From an uncultured Bacteroidota bacterium (lineage in GTDB: Bacteria > Bacteroidota > Bacteroidia > Chitinophagales > Chitinophagaceae): a stretch of 64,000 bases of DNA. A model generated the notes under the pieces. That model searched no databases. It had not been told where the DNA came from and was given only the letters and a program-made list of their open reading frames with translations. Each line of letters begins with the position of its first letter. The first letter of the stretch is position 1. A program made the translations under genes and the position numbers. Positions 46,986-55,030 of this stretch are shown one piece after another. The stretch spans positions 11,532 through 75,531 of the forward strand of contig CALEZD010000011.1 of assembly GCA_937928385.1 (NCBI GenBank), read 5' to 3'.

Positions 46986-47885
46986 ATGTTGAGAGAACAG
47001 CCTATAAAGATAAAATGGCATATGCTGCTGCTGGGACGCACTAAAGATTACAGCTTGCTGCTGAAACCCAATCTCAGCTTTATGGTCGTTTTTTCCAGTG
47101 TTGTAGGCTACCTGTTGGCTCCCGGCATCAGTTTCAACTGGACGAATGTTGTTATCCTCTTTATAGGCGGCATACTGGTAACAGGTGGCGCCAATACCAT
47201 CAACCAGATACTGGAGCGCGAAGGCGATAAGATGATGACGCGCACGCAAAACCGTCCTATTCCGCAGGGGCGCATCAGCGTAAAGGAAGGATGGCTGCTG
47301 GCAATAGCAGCAGGCGTAGCCGGTGCGGGTTTGTTAGGTTATCATTTTAACCTGCTTACGGGCATACTCAGCTTTATATCTTTATTATTATACGGTTTTG
47401 CTTATACCCCTATGAAACGGGTACACCCCATCGCGGTATTGATTGGCGCGATTCCCGGTGCATTACCACCATTATTAGGTTGGGTAGCGGCTACCGGCAG
47501 CCTCGGCCTGGGCGGATGGGTTTTATTCCTTATACAGTTTTTCTGGCAGTTTCCACATTACTGGGCTATAGGCTGGGTAGGCTACGATGAGTATAAGAAA
47601 GCAGGCATCAGCATGTTACCCTCGCAGGAGCGCAGCTCAAAGTTTACTGCGCTACAGTGCATGTTTTACAGCATAGTACTTATACCAATGGCTATTGTAC
47701 CGAGGTATATAGGCCTTACCGGCAATATAGGTATGTGGGTTACCATACTCTGCGGAGTCCTGTATTTCGCGGCTACGGTCGTGTTTTTTATTAAGAATGA
47801 TTATCCTTCAGCCAAACGTGTCATGTTTGCTTCGTTTATATACCTGCCCGTAGTGCTGCTGGCTATGTTGTTCGATAAGTTGTAA
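46986..47885 (+). CDS. ctaB: Haem O synthase (protoheme IX farnesyltransferase)
   Basis: A 299-residue UbiA-family enzyme with 8-9 TM helices. The prenyl-diphosphate motif reads NTINQILEREGDKMMTRTQNRPIP (about 72-95), and the second loop has YTPMKRVHPIAVLIGAIPGALPPLLGW. It farnesylates haem B to haem O for haem-copper oxidases. First gene of the downstream oxidase-assembly cluster. Confidence 0.95.
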   Translation: MLREQPIKIKWHMLLLGRTKDYSLLLKPNLSFMVVFSSVVGYLLAPGISFNWTNVVILFIGGILVTGGANTINQILEREGDKMMTRTQNRPIPQGRISVKEGWLLAIAAGVAGAGLLGYHFNLLTGILSFISLLLYGFAYTPMKRVHPIAVLIGAIPGALPPLLGWVAATGSLGLGGWVLFLIQFFWQFPHYWAIGWVGYDEYKKAGISMLPSQERSSKFTALQCMFYSIVLIPMAIVPRYIGLTGNIGMWVTILCGVLYFAATVVFFIKNDYPSAKRVMFASFIYLPVVLLAMLFDKL

Positions 47886-47895
47886 ATAAATAAAG

Positions 47896-48468
47896 ATGGA
47901 GAAGATGGTAGAACAGCCGCAACAAAACAGGAAGATGCACCCGCACAAGTTTGCCCTGTATGTGGCTATGGGGAGCATAGTGATGATGTTTGCTGGATTG
48001 ACAAGCGCCTACATTGTAAGGCAGGCACAGGGCAACTGGGTTTATTTTCGCCTGCCGGTGACGTTTACCATTTCTACCGTAGCGATATTGGTCAGCAGTG
48101 TTACCATGCACTTGTCTGTCAGGGCTTTTAAACAAAGGCTTATTCCCCGGTACAGGTTGCTGGTTACTATCACTTTGCTGCTGGGTATATTGTTCTGTGC
48201 GCTGCAATGGACAGGCTTTCAGCAACTGACGGCAAATAACATAAAATTAAGTGGCAACCCCAGTGAGTCATTTTTATTTATCATCGCCGGGTTGCATTTA
48301 TTGCATATTTTGGGTGGAATAATTGCATTAATAATTGTATTTTTCCGTGCCTTCAGAACAAGGGTAAAGGTCTATAATGCTACAGGGCTCGAAATTGTCG
48401 CCTCTTACTGGCATTTCGTAGATGTATTGTGGATTTATTTATTTGTGTTCTTTCTGGCAAATCAATAA
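47896..48468 (+). CDS. Haem-copper oxidase subunit III (first copy)
   Basis: 190 residues with five TM helices; VKVYNATGLEIVASYWHFVDVLWIYLFVFF is the subunit III C-terminal signature. It lies 10 bases after ctaB and is paired with a second subunit III-like gene. Two tandem subunit III genes are usual for Bacteroidota oxidase clusters. Confidence 0.9.
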   Translation: MEKMVEQPQQNRKMHPHKFALYVAMGSIVMMFAGLTSAYIVRQAQGNWVYFRLPVTFTISTVAILVSSVTMHLSVRAFKQRLIPRYRLLVTITLLLGILFCALQWTGFQQLTANNIKLSGNPSESFLFIIAGLHLLHILGGIIALIIVFFRAFRTRVKVYNATGLEIVASYWHFVDVLWIYLFVFFLANQ

Positions 48469-48527
48469 AATAGTTGCGAAATTCGCACGCGGATTTCACA
48501 ACCGTTAAAATATATTTAAAACAGTAT

Positions 48528-49277
48528 ATGGCAAACTCTACAGCAGCGACTGCAGAAACTAAAGCATGGGGTGGTGGACGTTCCCCGTTCAACGTCAGCT
48601 ATGGCAAAATGATGATGTGGTTCTTCCTGTTGTCAGATGCATTCACTTTCGGTGCATTCCTGATTTCTTACGGAACCAAGCGCTTCTTCAGCGCCGTATG
48701 GCCCGATCCCAACCACGTATTCCACGCATTCCCTTTCATGGGCCATGCCGACCTTCCGTTGTTGTTTGTGAGTCTGATGACCTTTATACTCATCATGAGT
48801 TCGGTGACAATGGTACTGGCGGTACACGCCGGCCACTATGGCGATAAAAACGGTGTAATCAAATGGATGCTGTGGACGATAGTAGGCGGTATCTGCTTCC
48901 TGGCCTGCCAGGCATGGGAGTGGACGCACCTTGGCCATCTTACTGGCGGCCTTTGGGGTACATTTACAGACGGTACTGCTCCTAAAGCCATCTACGAAGG
49001 TTTTTACAACACCTCGTCGGAGGCGTTTATCAATGCATCTCCGGCACAGTTGTCTGAGGCTACGCACAACTTCTACAACTTCTTCTTTACCATTACAGGT
49101 TTCCACGGCTTCCACGTATTGAGTGGTGTGGCTTTCCTGATAATCATACTGATAAACGTAGTAAACGGCACCTACGAAAACAGGGGCCATTACGAAATGG
49201 TAGAAAAAGTCGGCCTGTACTGGCACTTTGTAGACCTTGTTTGGGTATTCGTATTCACTTGTTTTTACCTGTTGTAA
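48528..49277 (+). CDS. Haem-copper oxidase subunit III (second copy)
   Basis: 249 residues with six to seven TM helices, FNVSYGKMMMWFFLLSDAFTFGAFL at the N-terminus and VEKVGLYWHFVDLVWVFVFTCFYLL at the C-terminus. The ATG at 48528 is preferred over an upstream TTG. Confidence 0.93.
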   Translation: MANSTAATAETKAWGGGRSPFNVSYGKMMMWFFLLSDAFTFGAFLISYGTKRFFSAVWPDPNHVFHAFPFMGHADLPLLFVSLMTFILIMSSVTMVLAVHAGHYGDKNGVIKWMLWTIVGGICFLACQAWEWTHLGHLTGGLWGTFTDGTAPKAIYEGFYNTSSEAFINASPAQLSEATHNFYNFFFTITGFHGFHVLSGVAFLIIILINVVNGTYENRGHYEMVEKVGLYWHFVDLVWVFVFTCFYLL

Positions 49278-49315
49278 TCAAAAATTTTCACAGCTAATCT
49301 ATAAGATAATAAGTC

Positions 49316-49735
49316 ATGTCAGCACATAATCATAATACAGACGATACATTACATTATTACGAGGGCGACCAGTCAAAACTGTACTCCGGTATCATGTCGC
49401 ACCATACAGATGTAAAATCGCCGGAAAGTAAAAAACAGATAGGCCGTATCTGGAAGGTGTTCTGGATACTACTGGCTGTTACTATTATTGAGGTGGTAAT
49501 GGGTATGTTCTTCAGTCATTCTATGCCCAGGGCCCTGTTGAATACTTTGTTCCTGGTACTCACCCTGTTCAAGGCGGGTTATATCGTGGCGGTGTTCATG
49601 CACCTCGGCGATGAGTTGAAGAATTTCATTATGCTGATATTGATTCCGCTTACTTTGTTTATATGGTTCATAATAGCATTTCTTGCAGATGGTGATTTCT
49701 GGCTGTTTATGAACACCACAACACCGGTAAGATAA
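49316..49735 (+). CDS. Cytochrome c oxidase subunit IV family protein
   Basis: 139 residues: a polar His-rich start, then three TM helices with MPRALLNTLFLVLTLFKAGYIVAVFMHLGDE, the Prokaryotic subunit IV signature. Small accessory subunit of the aa3/caa3-type oxidase. Confidence 0.88.
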   Translation: MSAHNHNTDDTLHYYEGDQSKLYSGIMSHHTDVKSPESKKQIGRIWKVFWILLAVTIIEVVMGMFFSHSMPRALLNTLFLVLTLFKAGYIVAVFMHLGDELKNFIMLILIPLTLFIWFIIAFLADGDFWLFMNTTTPVR

Positions 49736-49761
49736 AAACAATTCGTGGTTGAGATTTTGAG

Positions 49762-50469
49762 ATGACGAACAATAAAAAGAATAAAAGATATTTATTAGGT
49801 TTTCTGATAGCGGTATTCATACCGCTATCTTTTTATTTGATAACGGCTACTACTTCAAAAGGCCTGCTGCACCTGCCCAAATACTATGTGGCAGATACGG
49901 TGATCACAGCCGCAGATGGTACTAAAGACACTGTATGGCACCGGGTAGAAGATGTGGTGCTGACCGACCAGTTTGGTGACAGTATATCCCTCAATAACGA
50001 TTATAAGGGTAAAATCCTGCTGGTCAATTTCATATTCACCAATTGCCCTTCGGTATGTCCCAGGCTTACGGGTAATATGAAAGATTTACAGGCTGCCTTT
50101 AAGAAAGACCCCAAAAGAGATACGGGCATGGATACCCTGATTCAGTTGGTTTCTATAACGGTTGACCCCGAGCGGGATTCATTCCCCGCTATGCGTGCCT
50201 ATGCCGATGGCTACCGTATCAATTACAAAAACTGGACTTTCCTTACCGGCCCGCGCGAAGATGTTTACCAATTCGCCCGCCGGCAGTTGTTTGTCAACAT
50301 GCAGGAAGGTACAGGTGGGGTGGAAGACCTGATTCACACCCAGAAAATAGTGCTGATAGATACATCGCGCTACATCAGGGGGTATTACGACGGGCTGGAT
50401 ACCGGCGCGCTGATACAATGTGCCGAGGATGTAGTTTTGCTGACTAAAGAGAAGAAACGTAAAAAATAA
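49762..50469 (+). CDS. SCO-family copper chaperone
   Basis: 235 residues with an N-terminal TM anchor and thioredoxin-like domain. Copper/redox motif is CPSVC (Cys95/99) and the conserved His lies in DLIHTQKIVLID. Sco proteins load copper into the CuA centre of subunit II. Subunit II is not encoded nearby. Confidence 0.93.
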   Translation: MTNNKKNKRYLLGFLIAVFIPLSFYLITATTSKGLLHLPKYYVADTVITAADGTKDTVWHRVEDVVLTDQFGDSISLNNDYKGKILLVNFIFTNCPSVCPRLTGNMKDLQAAFKKDPKRDTGMDTLIQLVSITVDPERDSFPAMRAYADGYRINYKNWTFLTGPREDVYQFARRQLFVNMQEGTGGVEDLIHTQKIVLIDTSRYIRGYYDGLDTGALIQCAEDVVLLTKEKKRKK

Positions 50470-50476
50470 GTAAACG

Positions 50477-51016
50477 ATGCTCACCCCATTATTTAAAAAG
50501 AATGATAAACAGGCCAGGTTACTGATTTTCACGGTTTCATTCGTAGTGTTTGCAGCCGTTGCTGTACTCTCAAGGGTGAAGCTGGAGGTGGACCTGGGTT
50601 TTGATATACATGTATTTGCGCTGGTTAATGCTGTATTAAACTCTGCCGTGTCATTATTGCTGGTATGGGCGCTCATAGCCGTAAAAGGAAAAAACTACCT
50701 GCTGCATAAAAAACTGATGCTCACGGCTATAGCCTTGTCGGTTCTCTTCCTGGTGTCTTATATAGCGCACCACCTGCTGGCGGGAGATACAGTGTATGGC
50801 GGCGAAGGTTCTATCCGTTATTTCTACTATTTCATACTTATTACACACATTATCCTGGCGGCTATAATACTGCCGTTCATCCTGTTTACAGCCTACCGTT
50901 CGCTCACCGGCGAGTACGACAAGCATAAGAAACTGGCCCGCTACACCTGGCCGCTCTGGTTGTATGTAAGCGTCACGGGTGTGCTGGTATACCTCATGAT
51001 ATCACCGTATTATTAG
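50477..51016 (+). CDS. DUF420 membrane protein
   Basis: 179 residues with five TM helices and conserved histidines (LGFDIHVFALVN, LLHKKLMLTAI, YIAHHLLAG, ITHIILA). DUF420 proteins accompany cytochrome oxidase genes and are related to assembly factors such as CtaM; exact role uncertain. Confidence 0.87.
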   Translation: MLTPLFKKNDKQARLLIFTVSFVVFAAVAVLSRVKLEVDLGFDIHVFALVNAVLNSAVSLLLVWALIAVKGKNYLLHKKLMLTAIALSVLFLVSYIAHHLLAGDTVYGGEGSIRYFYYFILITHIILAAIILPFILFTAYRSLTGEYDKHKKLARYTWPLWLYVSVTGVLVYLMISPYY

Positions 51017-51038
51017 TATAAATCCTTAAATTTGTATT

Positions 51039-51251
51039 ATGGGCAAGAGATTACTGATAGTGTTGATGCTGACTTGTACCGCACCTGCGGTATACGCGCA
51101 GGGCTGCTCATTGTGTACCAAAACAGCAGGCGAACTGGATGATAAAAGTGCAAAAGGCCTTAACTCGGGCATACTTTACCTTGCTGCATTACCCCTTACT
51201 ATTATGGGCACCATCGGTTTTGTATGGTGGAAGCATAATAAGAAGCCTTAA
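51039..51251 (+). CDS. Small Cys-pair membrane protein of oxidase cluster
   Basis: 70 residues with signal peptide (VYAQ), then GCSLCTKTAGELDDKSAKGLNSGILYL and one C-terminal TM. The CSLC pair could bind metal or haem. Position directly after the DUF420 gene suggests a small oxidase-assembly partner. Confidence 0.75.
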   Translation: MGKRLLIVLMLTCTAPAVYAQGCSLCTKTAGELDDKSAKGLNSGILYLAALPLTIMGTIGFVWWKHNKKP

Positions 51252-51275
51252 GATTAATCTGCTAAATAAATAATC

Positions 51276-52004
51276 ATGAAGAATATACTGGTACATGCGG
51301 CTGCATTTTGTACCCTGCTCGCCATTGCATCTGTATGCACATCCTGCAAAGAAGAAGTAATGCGTGGCAAAGGGAATATCACCACCGAAGGGCGCACCCT
51401 GCAGCAGTTTGACAAAGTAATAATAGATGTTGCTGCCGATGCTACAATTGAAGTGGGCAAGCCATACGCTGTGGAAGTGAAAGCCCAGGGCAACCTGATG
51501 GAGCATATTAAAACAGAGGTTACAGGTAATACACTGCACATTTACAACGATGGTATCATCTTCAACAGCTCTGATATAGACATCATAGTACAGGTACCTT
51601 CCATTACAGCGCTGGAACTGAAAGGTGCCGCTGATGTACATACCACAGGCGATATCAAGGGGGCCGATTTTAAATTGGAAGTGCTGGGCGCGTCTGAGGT
51701 GGATATAGATGAACTGCACGTAGACAACCTGGATGTAAAGCTATCCGGTGCGTCTGAATTGCAGATCAACAGGGGAACCGTAGGCAAGGCGAAATATAAA
51801 GTGACCGGCGCCGGCGAAATAAGGGCGGAAGGCGTTGAAACCAAAGAAGTGGCAGCACGTGTATCAGGTGCGGGAGAAATGAACCTGTTTGTTACTGAAA
51901 AGCTCGATGCTGATATCACCGGCGCGGGCGAGATAAGCTACAAAGGCCATCCGCAGGTTACTTCAGATGTCACAGGTGCGGGCGAATTGATAGATAAGAA
52001 CTAA
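51276..52004 (+). CDS. Head GIN domain lipoprotein (DUF2807)
   Basis: 242 residues with a lipoprotein signal (IASVCTSC). The mature part is a right-handed beta-helix-like repeat with recurring G(A/S)(G/S)E steps (LSGASELQINRG, VTGAGEIRAEG, VSGAGEMNLF, ITGAGEISYKG). This is the head-GIN fold of putative auto-transporter adhesin proteins common in Bacteroidota. Ligand unknown. Confidence 0.88.
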   Translation: MKNILVHAAAFCTLLAIASVCTSCKEEVMRGKGNITTEGRTLQQFDKVIIDVAADATIEVGKPYAVEVKAQGNLMEHIKTEVTGNTLHIYNDGIIFNSSDIDIIVQVPSITALELKGAADVHTTGDIKGADFKLEVLGASEVDIDELHVDNLDVKLSGASELQINRGTVGKAKYKVTGAGEIRAEGVETKEVAARVSGAGEMNLFVTEKLDADITGAGEISYKGHPQVTSDVTGAGELIDKN

Positions 52005-52029
52005 CAGGTATTAGCAATAATATTTCCTT

Positions 52030-52455
52030 ATGGCTGAGAAGAAAGGTAAACTGGCGGAAATAAAAACAAAGCCAACTACTGCAAGCGTTGAGGATTTTAT
52101 CAATGCTGTTGCTGATGAACAAAAGCGCAAAGACAGTTTCACGATATTGGAAATGATGCGCAAAGCAACAGGTGAAGAACCTGCGATATGGGGTAGTTCC
52201 ATCATTGGCTTCGGCAATGTCAGGTACAAAAGCCCTAAAACAGGCCGGGAAGTAGACTGGCTGCGCATAGGTTTCTCGCCCCGCAAAGCCAACATCTCAT
52301 TATATCTCTCTATGGATATTAAGAAGCACGGCGATGCTCTTGAAAAACTCGGTAAACACAAAACAGGTGTCGGCTGCCTCTATATCAACAAACTGGAAGA
52401 TGTAGATATAAAAGTGCTGGAAGGGATGATAAAGACATCATTGAAAGCGAAGTAG
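52030..52455 (+). CDS. DUF1801 domain protein
   Basis: 141 residues, cytoplasmic, with WGSSIIGFGNVRYKSPKTGREVDW and FSPRKANISLYL typical of DUF1801. Function of this family is unknown. Confidence 0.88.
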   Translation: MAEKKGKLAEIKTKPTTASVEDFINAVADEQKRKDSFTILEMMRKATGEEPAIWGSSIIGFGNVRYKSPKTGREVDWLRIGFSPRKANISLYLSMDIKKHGDALEKLGKHKTGVGCLYINKLEDVDIKVLEGMIKTSLKAK

Positions 52456-52475
52456 ATTTCGCCCGGTTGCGAAAC

Positions 52476-52703
52476 TTATTTTCTCTTGATATAAGAGCGG
52501 CGGACAGACAGGTCCAGGGGATGTTCAATAATATAAGAATCCCTGGCATGTAGTTTCCCGGTTTCTTCCAGCGCCTCGGTAGCAGAGCCGTACACGCCTA
52601 TTACTTCCATCCCTTTTATAGCTAGGAATTTGCCTTCGTACTGTTGTATAAACTCCAAACGGTTGGCCTTATAGTAATTGATTTCATTCTCAATATTATC
52701 CAT
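52476..52703 (-). CDS. Hypothetical 75-residue protein
   Basis: Small cytoplasmic protein: a helical start and a beta-rich centre YEGKFLAIKGMEVIGVYGSATEAL, faintly like DUF5678. Acidic start, basic end. No function assigned. Confidence 0.6.
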   Translation of the reverse strand: MDNIENEINYYKANRLEFIQQYEGKFLAIKGMEVIGVYGSATEALEETGKLHARDSYIIEHPLDLSVRRSYIKRK

Positions 52704-52831
52704 AATCTTATTTTAATCGTATATCCGGCCGAAAGCAAAAGAAACTGAAGGAAGGAGGCGCGCAAAACGCACCATGAAGGTACGCTTATTAAAGGCAGTA
52801 ATAAAATTTATTATTTGATGCTATAGACTCG

Positions 52832-52876
52832 TCCTCGTTTGCAACGAGGATGGCCGGGTGCGGCGTTTGTAACGCC
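52832..52876. repeat. REP-like double hairpin
   Basis: Two perfect hairpins share the apex GTT-TGy-AAC: TCCTCGTT-TGC-AACGAGGA (52832-52850) and GGCGTT-TGT-AACGCC (52862-52876), 11 bases apart. This two-stem form is like REP elements mobilised by RAYT transposases; no RAYT gene is present in the window. It lies in the 229-base gap before the DUF2147 gene. Confidence 0.75.
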
Positions 52877-52932
52877 CATAAACTATACAACCTTTTTTCT
52901 CCGTAAATTGTATATAATAAAATTGTCAGTCT

Positions 52933-53361
52933 ATGATACGGTATATAATATTGATGGTTGCTTTATTGGCACAAACAGTCACGTTTGCGCAAGACCCTGT
53001 TGAAGGGCTCTGGTACAACGAAGAAAAAACAGCCAAAATAAAAATCTACAAGGCTAAGAACGATAAATTTTATGGCAAGATAGACTGGCTGAAAGAACCT
53101 GTGAAAGATAGTAAAACCCGTACCGATGAAAAGAATCCCGATAAAGAAAAAAGAAATGAGCCCCTGCTGGGATTGATAGTATTAAAAGGTTTTGAGAAAA
53201 GTGGTAAAGATGAATACGAAGACGGCACCATCTACGACCCCAAAAACGGTAAGACATATTCCTGCATCATCACACACAAGGGCAATCAACTGGAGGTGCG
53301 GGGTTATGTGGGCTTCTCGTGGATAGGTCGTACTGCGGTATGGACCCGCGTAGAGGAATAA
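52933..53361 (+). CDS. DUF2147 secreted protein
   Basis: 142 residues with signal peptide ending TFAQ. The body has DPVEGLWYNEEKTAKIKIYK, GTIYDPKNGKTYSCIIT and LEVRGYVGFSWIGRTAVWTRV, the DUF2147 pattern. Function unknown. Its TAA is directly followed by the mirrored 3' end of a CAP gene copy. Confidence 0.9.
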   Translation: MIRYIILMVALLAQTVTFAQDPVEGLWYNEEKTAKIKIYKAKNDKFYGKIDWLKEPVKDSKTRTDEKNPDKEKRNEPLLGLIVLKGFEKSGKDEYEDGTIYDPKNGKTYSCIITHKGNQLEVRGYVGFSWIGRTAVWTRVEE

Positions 53362-53398
53362 TTACCTCCTCGTACCAAACACCTGCGTATAAAACTGC
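53360..53398 (-). pseudogene. 39-base duplicate of CAP-gene 3' end
   Basis: This stretch is 37/39 identical to 54334-54372, the end of the CAP-domain gene. It still encodes QFYTQVFGTRR and a stop in the minus direction, against ...GARR in the intact gene. It adjoins the DUF2147 stop codon, which suggests the CAP gene once ended here. Confidence 0.8.
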
Positions 53399-53432
53399 TA
53401 CTTCCTATTCCTTTAATGGGAATAGACCAACT

Positions 53433-53536
53433 CTGTCCCCCGCTGGCGGGGGTGGCACGGTAGTGCCGGGGGTGGGAAAGCCAAATGGGTATTCTGAAGC
53501 TGAGGATTAGTACGAGACGATCGTATAATTGTATTA
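53433..53536 (+). repeat. Modular hairpin repeat, copy A
   Basis: First palindrome CCCCCGCTGGCGGGGG (53437-53452), second hairpin GGCAC-GGTA-GTGCC (53454-53467), then GGGGGTGGGAAAGCCAAATG and a tail ending at the DUF559 stop codon. The tail is shared with copy C. Confidence 0.85.
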
Positions 53537-53932
53537 TTCTGAGTTACTCAGATTATCCTCAATCCACTGCTCTATAGCACCCCGTACTTCGTCAATATGT
53601 TGCAACACTTCATTGCTGGTAAAGCGTAGAATAGTAAACCCTAATTCTTGCAGGTGTTTATCTCGTTGCTCGTCATGTTGTTCTGCTGCCTCAGTATCGT
53701 GTGTCAGGCCGTCTACTTCAATAATAAGATGTAACTCACGACACAGGAAGTCAACAATGTATTTATCAATAGGCCTTTGTCGCCTGAAAGAAAAACCTTT
53801 CATGAGCCGTGCGCGCAATACATATTTCCACATACAGGCTTCGCTCTTGGTCATGTTGTTGCGCAAAGTGCGCGAGAGCCTTTGCAGGTTACCATTATAG
53901 TGCGAAAAATTATCCTTATGATTATTGTCCAT
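53534..53932 (-). CDS. DUF559 (Vsr-like PD-D/ExK) endonuclease
   Basis: 132 residues. The core reads NNMTKSEACMWKYVLRAR, FSFRRQRPIDKYIVDFLC and LHLIIEVDGLTHD, then FTILRFTSNEV. The Asp of VDF and the Glu of IEVDG fit a PD-(D/E)xK nuclease of the DUF559/Vsr-like group. I start at ATG 53932; a longer frame reads through the hairpin repeat and is unlikely. Flanked on both sides by inverted hairpin repeats. Typical substrate unknown; nicking at the hairpins is a hypothesis. Confidence 0.9.
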   Translation of the reverse strand: MDNNHKDNFSHYNGNLQRLSRTLRNNMTKSEACMWKYVLRARLMKGFSFRRQRPIDKYIVDFLCRELHLIIEVDGLTHDTEAAEQHDEQRDKHLQELGFTILRFTSNEVLQHIDEVRGAIEQWIEDNLSNSE

Positions 53933-53942
53933 GTTACGTATT

Positions 53943-54005
53943 CCACCCCCGTCTGACACGTCCGCCACAGGCGGAGTCGGTCAGACACCCCCGCCGGCGG
54001 GGGAC
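53943..54005 (-). repeat. Modular hairpin repeat, copy B
   Basis: Minus orientation, leading into the DUF559 start 11 bases later. Perfect palindrome CCCCCGCCGGCGGGGG plus a 36-base second hairpin (53951-53986) with arms GTCTGAC/GTCAGAC and TCCGCC/GGCGGA. The same second hairpin occurs in copy E2. Confidence 0.85.
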
Positions 54006-54093
54006 AAAAAAGCGGTCATTAAAACTAATAAATCAGATGTTATTATCAGAGAGAGCCATACTGTCTCCCGCCATTAACGAGAATGCATCAAAC

Positions 54094-54200
54094 CTGTCCC
54101 CCGCTGCCTGTCCCGACCGTTTCGGGAGCGGGGGTGTCGCATAGCGACGGGGGTGAGAAAGCCAAATGGATATTCAGAAGTTGAGGATTAGCATCAAGCT
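54094..54200 (+). repeat. Modular hairpin repeat, copy C
   Basis: The first palindrome has its apex expanded by an extra TCCCGA/TCGGGA stem. The second hairpin is GTCGC-ATA-GCGAC (54136-54148). Its tail matches copy A through ATCGTAyAATTGTATTA, ending where A meets the DUF559 stop codon, as if a gene had been lost here. Confidence 0.82.
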
Positions 54201-54240
54201 ATCGTACAATTGTATTAATTAGCGAAAAGGCTGGTGGATT

Positions 54241-54320
54241 CTGTCCCCCGCTGGCGGGGGTGGCGAGGTACGAGCCGGGGGTGGGAAAGCTAAATGGATA
54301 TTCCGAAGTTGAGAGTTAGC
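54241..54320 (+). repeat. Modular hairpin repeat, copy D
   Basis: CTGTCCCCCGCTGGCGGGGG, a weaker second stem (GGC...GCC around GGTAC), then GGGGGTGGGAAAGC and the common tail. It ends 16 bases before the CAP gene stop. Confidence 0.8.
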
Positions 54321-54335
54321 ATTACTTTATGAAAA

Positions 54336-54935
54336 TTACCTCCTCGCGCCAAACACCTGCGTATAAAACTGCCCGCTCGATGCCATGCCCATTTCTTTAA
54401 ACTTTGGGCTCATGATGTTTTTGCAATGCCCCTTGCTTTTCAGCCATCCCTTTATAGTGGCTTCATCACTGCCATACCCCGCAGCTACATTTTCGCCGTA
54501 AGATATCCAGTCGTATCCTTCAGCGCTAATTCTTCTGCCTGCATCAGACCCTCCCTGGCCGGCATGACCCAATACGTTTCTTCTGCGCATAAAGCGGCTA
54601 TGCTTCTGTGCTGCCCATTCCAGTTTATTGTTCCATGTCAGCGGTGGCACAGGTTTATAATATCTGCCACCGCACCTGCAGCCTTTAGCGCGGGCATCAT
54701 TCACTAATTGCAGCAACCGCTCCCTGCGGCTGCCGGTTTGTGCATCTTCATTATGCCTGTTGTCTTTCCCGGTTATATGGGTAGGTTTTTCTTTTGTTGC
54801 TGTCTTTGCGGGGCTACTATCAGCTGTGGCGGGGGCTTCGGTTGTATCTTTTTGTTTGGTTCTTTCTTCTGTACACGAGTAGAATAGTAAACCTGCGCAA
54901 CAACAAGCTATAATGTATATCCATGCATTCTTCAT
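54336..54935 (-). CDS. CAP/SCP-domain lipoprotein
   Basis: 199 residues with a lipoprotein signal (GLLFYSC), a Thr/Lys-rich linker, and a CAP domain (about 70-199): RERLLQLVNDARAKG, LTWNNKLEWAAQKHSRFM, VLGHAGQGG, YGENVAAGYGS, GWLKSKGHCKNIM. The His/Glu residues of the CAP pocket seem to be kept. Bacterial CAP proteins are secreted; the activity of this one is unknown. Its 3' end is duplicated at 53360-53398. Confidence 0.92.
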   Translation of the reverse strand: MKNAWIYIIACCCAGLLFYSCTEERTKQKDTTEAPATADSSPAKTATKEKPTHITGKDNRHNEDAQTGSRRERLLQLVNDARAKGCRCGGRYYKPVPPLTWNNKLEWAAQKHSRFMRRRNVLGHAGQGGSDAGRRISAEGYDWISYGENVAAGYGSDEATIKGWLKSKGHCKNIMSPKFKEMGMASSGQFYTQVFGARR

Positions 54936-55030
54936 ACAATAATATTAAGGTTAGCACAAACAATATACATGGCAAATAAGGATGGTACAGTACTCTTTCT
55001 TATTTTGTATTGTATTTAACTTTTAAAACA

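Larger units (their letters stand above)
53433..54005 (-). mobile_element. Candidate mobile unit: DUF559 gene between inverted hairpin repeats
   Basis: Outer ends read CTGTCCCCCGCTGGCGGGGG from the left and TTGTCCCCCGCCGGCGGGGG from the right on the opposite strand, so they are inverted terminal copies. The single gene between is the DUF559 endonuclease. Mobility is inferred from this arrangement and from duplicated flanking gene sequence; no transposase is present. Confidence 0.5.
54006..54335. other. Gene-free stretch with repeat copies C and D
   Basis: About 330 bases between the DUF559 unit and the CAP gene. The only structures seen are the two plus-oriented hairpin repeats and short AT-rich linkers; the small reading frames here are formed by repeat sequence. 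Confidence 0.8.

Noticed and set aside
53933..53968. Extended DUF559 start within hairpin repeat
   Set aside because: The added residues are translation of the repeat; the same residues appear at copy E2 where no nuclease exists.
54094..54148. CRISPR-like array in the GC-rich repeats
   Set aside because: Copies differ in spacing and length, lie in both orientations, and no regular spacers or cas genes are seen.
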